In this document: positions 57,365 through 64,000 of the stretch, one piece after another
Position numbering within the stretch: the stretch's first letter is position 1
How the letters are laid out: every line of letters begins with the position of its first letter
Assembly: GCF_963678975.1 (NCBI RefSeq)
Contig: NC_089276.1
Location: forward strand, 28,698,472 to 28,762,471
Length of the DNA stretch: 64,000 bases
From: Dysidea avara
Lineage: Eukaryota; Porifera; Demospongiae; Dictyoceratida; Dysideidae
Direction of reading: 5' to 3'
Notes under the pieces: model-generated
Database searches by the model: none
What the model saw: only the letters and a program-made list of their open reading frames with translations
What the model was told of the DNA's origin: nothing
Position numbers and translations under genes: made by a program

Positions 57365-58260
57365 TTTCTGCTTTGTTCTTCATTGATGGTGAGGAGCTGA
57401 AGGGAACCAGAAGTTTATCTTCAAAGCATTGTGACAGGTGGTTGTGCATCACTGAGTGTTGGTAATTACTAAAGCATGGCTCATCCATTGCAATATCAAA
57501 TATACCACAGTCATTAAGTGTTGGCTACATTTCTGTGTCCACGATTGATACTTTTAGTTTCTTCTCATCTGTAACTAAAGCTTTTATTATTGACAAAAGA
57601 ACTACCTTAGGATGGCTATGGAAAGCTGAATCACAGACTTTCACACTGTCATCAGACCACTGCATTGTTTACAACAATCTCCAGTGGTTACCACGAACCA
57701 GTAAAATTTATAGCCTATTTGAAGGTAAAACCTTACCATGTCGCAGAGTTGATTTGAGCCCAATAATAGTGGGAACTGTTTCTTCAAAAGTGACTGTGCA
57801 AATGATATGTGTTTGTCTGTTAAACAATAGCCACCAAGTAAAATGGCTTTATCATTTAAATTCATGGTAACTCTGTCAAGACAAACCCAGTTTTCAGTCT
57901 GTTCGTCAGAATTGGAAACATCTGAGTCTTCAACAATAGTTGGTGCAGTTGTAGAATTTAGTGCACCTTCATCACTGAGGTGAACATCTCCATCTTTATC
58001 GTATGCGACACATGTATTAGTAGGTTTGACAGCACTCCCAATAGCAGCTGCAAAGTCAACATCACCTTCAGCAATAGAGTTTTCTGTGTCATAAGTTTCT
58101 TTTTGAGCAGTAGCAGTAGAAGGTCTCTTGAATATCTTCTGGTTGATATCACTGTAGTACCATCCAGAGTATTTGAAATCCTTGAGAGAAACATCAACAA
58201 CAATTCTGGAAGTGCAGCAATACGTTCCGTGAATATCTCAATAGACGCCTTGATAAGCCA
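57365..58260 (-). pseudogene. C48/Ulp1-like cysteine protease fragment, probably element-borne
   Basis: In minus-strand order: an open stretch 57865-58200 (FKYSGWYYSDINQKIF, then an acidic linker), then MNLNDKAILLGGYCLTDKHI and FAQSLLKKQFPLLLG (57740-57865). Next, in a second frame with stops, come GNHW near 57680-57690 (candidate catalytic His), VKVCDSAFHS (Asp) and NDCGIFDIA near 57490-57515 (candidate catalytic Cys), ending HLSQCFEDKLLVPF. That His-Asp-Cys order and the downstream CFE...PF block are the pattern of Ulp1-like proteins frequently carried by transposable elements. Frameshifts near 57740 and 58200 and two or more stops show it is dead. Family assignment is from recalled motif pattern. 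Confidence 0.6.
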
Positions 58261-58517
58261 GTTAGTAAGTCAGTACAAATTCCACTAAATTAAACCATGC
58301 AGGTACGTGCCCACGACCAACTGTGGGCTCACGCCTGGTTTCCAATTGGTATGGAAAAAAACCGTGTGTCTGTGTGTATATGTGCATACTGTCCACACAC
58401 AGTCCTATTGTGTTGCAGAATATACACGCTACTTTACAATAACATCTACATGTAAATGTATTCATGTGTAACCCACTGTAAACACTCCAATGCTTACTTT
58501 CTAATTGTAGCACATAT

Positions 58518-58668
58518 GGTACTACTCAAATGTAACGTTGCACTCGCTCGCACCGCTTGATTACAAGAAAACGGAATGAATACTTACGAAGGAAACGGGT
58601 GCCACGCCCTTTAATTAGCAAGTTTTTTAATCACTCGCCATGCAACATTACGTTTGAGCGGTACCGTA
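58518..58668. mobile_element. MITE with GGTACTACTCAAATGTAACG ends
   Basis: The left GGTACTACTCAAATGTAACG is inverse, with a few changes, to the right end (CATTACGTTTGAGCGGTACC). The interior has CTCGCTCGCACCGC and matching GCGAGTGATTA elements. No coding frame. Confidence 0.75.
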
Positions 58669-59260
58669 AGTCTTAGCATTATCATCTCTGCACAAACAAA
58701 TAGCCACAGGGCACAGTATTTAGCTACTGAGTGTGACATAAAGAATATCCAATACCTTGTACTACAAGTTAGGTCACTTAATTAAAGTATAATAAAACCA
58801 TATAAACATTCGTTAATAAGGATTCACTACAAACTGAAACCCATAATCATTCATTAAAGGTAAGACTATAAATACTGACATGGAGAATTACTTGAGTCAA
58901 GATGAGGAAGTACAGTATATAGCTCCACCATGACTGTAATATAGAATTTTTGCAAGGCCTAATATACATACATGTATGTAATGGGCCCAAAGCACTTACT
59001 GAAGAAGTACTGTATGAAAAGAAACCTTGCACGATCACAAGAACAGATCTATCTTGGATTGGGAAGGGGGGCTCACAGGCATGAGCCCCCTGTGGGGATC
59101 CGGAGCACACCCCATCAGAAATGTTAAATTTGGTGATAAGTTTGATCATACAACAGGTAAGTTTTGACAAAAGAAAAAGTAGATGAATAAGTTGCAGTAA
59201 ATTTGCTAACTTTTATTTGTCAACTTCCTATAAATGCCTCTAAACATGTTTATATAAGAG

Positions 59261-59368
59261 TTATACCATGGCTACAAGGGATTTGCTGATATATACACCC
59301 AAAGCCCAAGCCCGAGGGCTGCGGGTGTATATATATATATCAGCAAATCCCAAGCAGTCGTGGCATAA
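59261..59368. mobile_element. Fold-back MITE with TTATACCATGGC / GTGGCATAA ends
   Basis: The left arm TTATACCATGGCTACAAGGG...ACACCC is inverse to the right arm GGGTGTATATAT...GTGGCATAA. The centre is GC-rich (AAGCCCGAGGGCT). Confidence 0.8.
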
Positions 59369-59369
59369 G

Positions 59370-60496
59370 TGATATATATCATTTGGGGCCCACTTACCTA
59401 ATAGGTGAAAGAACTAACGAGAACTCATCCCGTTTCTTTTATACAGTAGCATCTGAAGATCGATCGTGGTCTTAATAGCGTGGGCCAATAGCCATCAGAA
59501 CGTTATCCATACGTTAAAACATCATTAATACGTTACCATGCTTCAACACGCAATGTTAGAAAACTTGCGATTGTGGGATGGAGTTTATATTGTTGTCACT
59601 TTTGTACTAAGTTAAGCCAACTTATTGGGACAGTAAGCAAATTATTATATTAAGTTAAGTACTTAGGACTGTAAGTTACTAACCTATTTCAACGTAGCAG
59701 TAGTAGCTTTGCTGTTCCATGGTTTGTTCAAAGGCTGGTATGCTGTGGGTAGAAATACGCATCCAGGATCGCCCAAACAATTATTTTGTGCCTTCATTAT
59801 CCTTTAGTAACCACCAACTAGTCTATCTTAACAAATATACTCAGCTTAGCAACCACTACAAAAATGAGTCCCACAATACAAAGCTCTATGTCGCTCAATA
59901 TAACGAGTCAAAGCGCATCGTTTCTTTGAGCTGGCTGGGTATCAAAATCATTGGTAAACCACTTTCCTATGATATTTCCCGGGCAATATGAGAGTTAAAC
60001 ACCGAGTGGCACCTTTGAACGCCCACGCTAAAGTGGTATATATTAGGAATTTTCAGAGATTATAGCCAAAAAAAGTACGGAAACAAGAGAGGTCGCTTAC
60101 ACCTGAAGATATACTAGTGGACAATTAATCTGTACTTCTAAAAATTGTTTCTACTAGTTTGTTTTAAGTAATAGTTAGACTTCAGACCACAGGGGTCTAA
60201 GTAATTTAGTAATCTCATGGTCCTGTGTCGTGGCGCCTGAGCGAAGCAAAGGCGCTACTATAGGGCCTGAGGGTTAACTTATTTAGACCCTTTATGTACT
60301 TTTTGCACCTTAACACTGTTGACAGCTGCTTGCAACAGAGAAATGCATCATTAATTAGAAATATTCAGAAATCCACTCTTCCAAGCCTGTATACAACCTT
60401 TGTGAGTGAAGGACAAGTTTGTGCAATCTATATTAACTTTTTTAATACAGACAATTACAGACATTCATTTACCTATGGGCTCATATACATGTACAA
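59370..60496. other. Intergenic, repeat fragments
   Basis: 60055-60130 resembles one arm of the composite repeat's fold-back core (GGAAACAAGAGAGGTCGC, GATATACTAGTGGACA). 60180-60295 shows MITE-like GCGCCTGAGCGAAGC and TAGGGCCTGAGG words shared with 41935-41990. The 90-codon plus frame 59719-59991 is open but unrecognised. Confidence 0.45.
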
Positions 60497-60592
60497 AAGT
60501 AGTCTCACGTGGCCAAACCTCTTTTTCTCGGCATGGTGCTTATCGATTATAATTATAAGCACCTGCTCGAAAAAAGGTCTGGTCCAGAATTA
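60497..60592. mobile_element. TAGTCTCACGTGGCC MITE, second copy
   Basis: AGTAGTCTCACGTGGCCAAAC leads into a hairpin interior (GTGCTTATCGATTATAATTA) and GGTCTGG at the right, as at 24303-24385. Confidence 0.65.
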
Positions 60593-60914
60593 ATACGTAA
60601 ACTCGTTTTCACACCCCAAGCTAGAGCTCAGGGTGTTTAATGCACTTTCGTCATTAAACGTATATTTCCTATTAAATTTCAAGCCAGGTATGCACTGGAA
60701 ATGCCATGAATGATTTCTGGTAGCGGTGATGAGAGACACTGAGATTGTTTTTCTACAGTTGAAAAGGTCACGGATTGATTCCTTGTGAAACGAAAAGGCG
60801 AAAGGCGAACCGAGCAACCCCAAACAGGTAAAACTAAGCCCAAACAAGCTTTCAGATCAACCTGAAACACTTTCAACAAGTTGCTAAAAGAATTATTAAA
60901 CAAAATTTTCTAGT

Positions 60915-61965
60915 ATCTGACTGACTGTGTATCTGACTGACTGATTGACTGACTGATGCCTTCAGACAAGCATAACTCGATAACAGCTACAGCCAGACAC
61001 GTACCTTTTGACATACCGCAGTATGTACAATGCATTCTTCATGGACTTACCAGTGTCCTCCTTTGTGTCCCATTTATCTTTGCTGACAGTGAAAGATGTC
61101 AATTTGGCGATAGAGCATGACGGCTTCCCTTCGTACTGGAAATCGTCTGTATTTTTCATAGTCGCTACTGTGATTGCAGAGGTGCTTTTTGAACAGGTTT
61201 TGATTCATACTACTTGTAACAGGTTAACATAGCTGACAACAAAGCATAATGGATACTTCACTTTTCAGACAACAATTGATAGCTGGGGCACGCGACACCA
61301 TTTCTTTCTTTTGATGTGGGTTCACCAGTCACAACAATTTTATATTACAAAAAAAAAGAACATAACAAACAAGTACAAATTTTCAACTAGAGTAGGGACC
61401 ATGGTACATCGATAAAAAGTACTGAAACAAGCTGGAGTAATGCATGATATTAAATCACAGTAAAACAATGAGAAGTGTTATATCCCTACTGTGCCATAAC
61501 ACTTCTTATTGTTTCACTGTGATTTAATATCGTGCACTACTCCAGCTTGTTTCAGTACTTTTTATCGATGTGCTATGGTCCCTACTCTAGTTGAAAATTC
61601 CATTTTTTGTGTACTTGTCTATAGTAACAAAGGAGTGGACAAGCAAAGTTTCAGCAATTTATGATTGACGGTCTTGGAGTTATAGCGTTAGACATTTGGA
61701 ATAGCAGTAAATTTGACTTGCACAGCGACAATATGACAAACAAAACACAGACCTGCACTTATTCAATCGATCATAACTCATGACGGAAACAAGCTACAAA
61801 GTTGGCTCGATCTGTTCATTACTGTATGAACCGGAAAATCCTTTAAGGTATAGTGCCTTCCCCGTGTGGACAATGAAAAAGGCCATTCTCTCAGTGACAA
61901 TGATAAACTTTACATCGTACATAAACGCCTATAACCCATGTCCCTTTCACTGTATGACCACAAAA
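60915..61965 (-). repeat. Composite dispersed repeat, copy e (inverted, most complete)
   Basis: On the minus strand: flank (61965 down to 61620, with GGTTCATACAGTAATGAACAG and the TTGTCCACTCCTTTGTTACT landmark), fold-back core (61371-61620), then the body with GGGACACAAAGGAGGACACT and a diverged CAGT array near 60920-60955. The same order as copy c. Confidence 0.82.
61371..61620. repeat. Fold-back palindrome in composite repeat copy e
   Basis: Left arm ACTAGAGTAGGGACCATGGT...TAAAACAATGAGAAGTGTTA; right arm is its inverse with a few changes. The spacer near 61482 is about 15 bases. Arms are about 115 bp. Confidence 0.9.
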
Positions 61966-63950
61966 TAAAGATTGTCTTACTCTCTATGAACAGATGAATT
62001 TGGTGGTGTATAGGTCTTATTGATTTGAACTTTGTTTCAGTGTGTACCGAAACAATTAAAACGTACATAAATTTTCTTATGCATACTTTTAACCTAGTTT
62101 ATAGCAAAATAGAATTCTGCGGCTTGGTCACAAATGTGCAAGTCCAGTGTACACATATACGATAGCTCAAAGTTACAGCACAAGCTAAAGTGAAACCCTT
62201 TGAGATGAATCAAGACACAAAGAGAGTGACACAAAGCACACAGAATGGGAGAGCAACATGTACAAGGGTTGTTGTAGCAATGACTCAATATATCCGGCCA
62301 TTTGTAAGACTACTCCACAAGTATCTAATACATACATATATACCAGAGACAATGGTGTTGGTGTGGTAAGGAAATGAGATGATATCAACAGTTAGCAAAG
62401 CCCATGTCATCATGTGCATATCAGTACCACATGTACAGTTAGTGTTCAGGAATGTTGGGCTATATTGCAACCTGTATAGTAAATCAAATTACACAAAAAT
62501 TAAGCATTTTAAACAGAGTTATACAAGAAGCTGTCCAGCTAGCAATGGCACGTACATATACTGTATTACTTGCACACGTATCAACCAGTACTGCATGCAG
62601 GTCTGAAGAACTAGTGCAGACCCTAGTCTGTATGGTTTGCCCAAAGGAAATGTGTGGTGAAAATTTAGATTGACCGTAATTATTGTGTCAGGCATTCCAA
62701 CAAAAATATTTTGAAATATTTTTAGCGGGTCAAGTAGTGCTACAAATGAGCCAAATTTCAAGATCATGTGTAATTGCATCCATGAGTTATTAAATGTTTT
62801 TGCTCAACGTATTCAAACTATAGCCTAAGTACACGTACCACTTGTCGATGTCACATGAGCCTTTGGTATGCACAATATTATGCTTTTACATTCCCCCACC
62901 CTCTAAAAGAGTACATTAAACTTGCGTACATGCTTATTAAGGCATGAGCTCGAGAGTGGTCTTCAGCAGGGGGTCAATACATTATCCATCACACTGTAGA
63001 CTCACTCATACAGTTCTTTTCTACTGGAAGAAAGCATCAGCTTGACACACGTACTTGGAAGTTAAACATTCTTTGTTTGATTCAGCAAAGTTTAACCGAC
63101 AGCTATGGAGACTGATTACTCGGGTAACAGCTTCACTACAAACTAAAATCTGCAAAGTGACTGCATGTTAACCTGCAGGACTGACTATTACCTGGTACAA
63201 TTTTGTGAAAGTGATAACTGCTTTCCTGAGACATTATACATTTTATGAAGCACACGCTTTATATTTATAGCACACTTAGCAACAAGGCTATCAGCAAGAC
63301 AACAACCCTCACATCCACTGCTACTAAAGATTTGTCACCTTACGGTATCATGTACACAATGTGGTACACACAATCTGGTACACTAACAGTAGACTATATT
63401 AATGGCCTGAGCCTATATGACACCAGTCACTTATTTACTTAATGTCCCCTTCGGGTTTATAATTGAGATCGGAGTTTATAAATGTGGCTTTTATACAAGT
63501 ACTATATCTACAGTACTGTTGAGGCCTTTTAGAACATTATAGTTACAAACATAATTATTGTAAAAATTATGAATGGTGCTCAAAATCATGTTCCTTTACA
63601 CCCAAGTAGAGCAATCAGGCTTTGCATTATTGATGTCTCATTTTACTATATTTGCTTTAGGACCATTACCATAATATGTACGTATATACAAAATTTTGAA
63701 GTATGTAAAATTCTCGTGGATCAGCAAATTTCAGTATTTTTGTGGGTTTATTTTTGAAGATCACTCGTATTTCACTGACGTTACCTATTAGACAGCATAG
63801 AGCTAACCCTGATAAATGTCAATTTTCGAGGATGAAAACTCCTGGACAGCCAAGCAACCGTGAAATCCATGAAAATTCTGTCCTTTGAAAATTTGTATAC
63901 TACAGTACGTGGTCATAATAATCCTTGCAAAAATTTTGCAAATATCTATA
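61966..63950. other. Intergenic, no gene recognised
   Basis: The small frames at 62379-62673 overlap on several frames and strands and carry no domains. Nothing further was identified. Confidence 0.45.
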
Positions 63951-63989
63951 ACACAGGATAACACAGGATAACACAGGATAACACAGGAT
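63949..63989. repeat. Short tandem array, 12-bp unit
   Basis: Units of ACACAGGATAAC repeated about three and a half times, ending at GGATGCATAA just before the window end. Confidence 0.9.
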
Positions 63990-64000
63990 GCATAACTTCT

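Noticed and set aside
62379-62779. Several overlapping small frames on both strands
   Set aside because: They overlap each other in different frames, have no domains and no splice or start context worth calling.

Overview
The window is eukaryotic nuclear DNA, A+T-rich, with spliced genes that use GT-AG introns (some only about 55-60 nt) and animal-type protein families: an RBM19/Mrd1 RNA-binding protein, a seven-transmembrane receptor, two Mpv17/PMP22-family membrane proteins and two Ldh2-family dehydrogenases. With the dense mix of hAT, pogo, MULE-like, DIRS, copia and non-LTR element remnants and many fold-back MITEs, this points to an invertebrate animal. A sponge (demosponge) is my best guess; that is inference, not proof. 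No rRNA, tRNA or CRISPR was seen. Layout. 1-7.7 kb is repeat-only: copies of a composite dispersed repeat with CAGT microsatellites, a fold-back MITE (2721-3055) and a 3-kb minisatellite (about 3300-6400) with a shorter array in reverse orientation at 7205-7640. 8.1-10.5 kb is a complete but decayed hAT transposon bounded by an 8-bp target duplication. 11.1-12.6 kb (minus) is the large N-terminal exon of an RBM19 homologue (RRM1-3); RRM4-6 are not found. 13.4-18.1 kb holds more of the composite repeat around a decayed DIRS retrotransposon (14332-17553) that still shows inverted terminal repeats and the internal complementary region. 18-27 kb is repeats and MITEs, a 5'-truncated LINE with a 37-bp target duplication (22921-23744) and a MULE-like element (25678-26501). 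27.15-28.24 kb (plus) is a single-exon GPCR. 28.5-34.8 kb has no recognisable gene apart from small MITEs. 34.85-40.10 kb carries two Mpv17-family paralogues in head-to-head orientation with only 281 bp between their start codons; each was reconstructed exon by exon (minus gene four exons, 202 aa; plus gene three exons, 169 aa). 40.69-49.80 kb (minus) is a ten-exon Ldh2-family malate/L-lactate dehydrogenase-like gene (363 aa) whose intron 2 contains a decayed Ty1/copia element (plus) and a small hAT element. 51.96-53.81 kb is a tandem paralogue with exons equivalent to 3-10; exons 1-2 were not found. 54.4-64 kb is repeats: a minisatellite, a Helitron-like fragment, a pogo/jerky-type transposase pseudogene, a C48/Ulp1-like protease pseudogene and several MITEs. 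How the genes relate: the two Mpv17 genes share one intergenic control region and are related by local inverted duplication; the two dehydrogenase genes are a tandem duplication; the plus Mpv17 gene and dehydrogenase A are convergent, 588 bp apart. Most of the rest is mobile-element sediment, nested so that some insertion order can be read.
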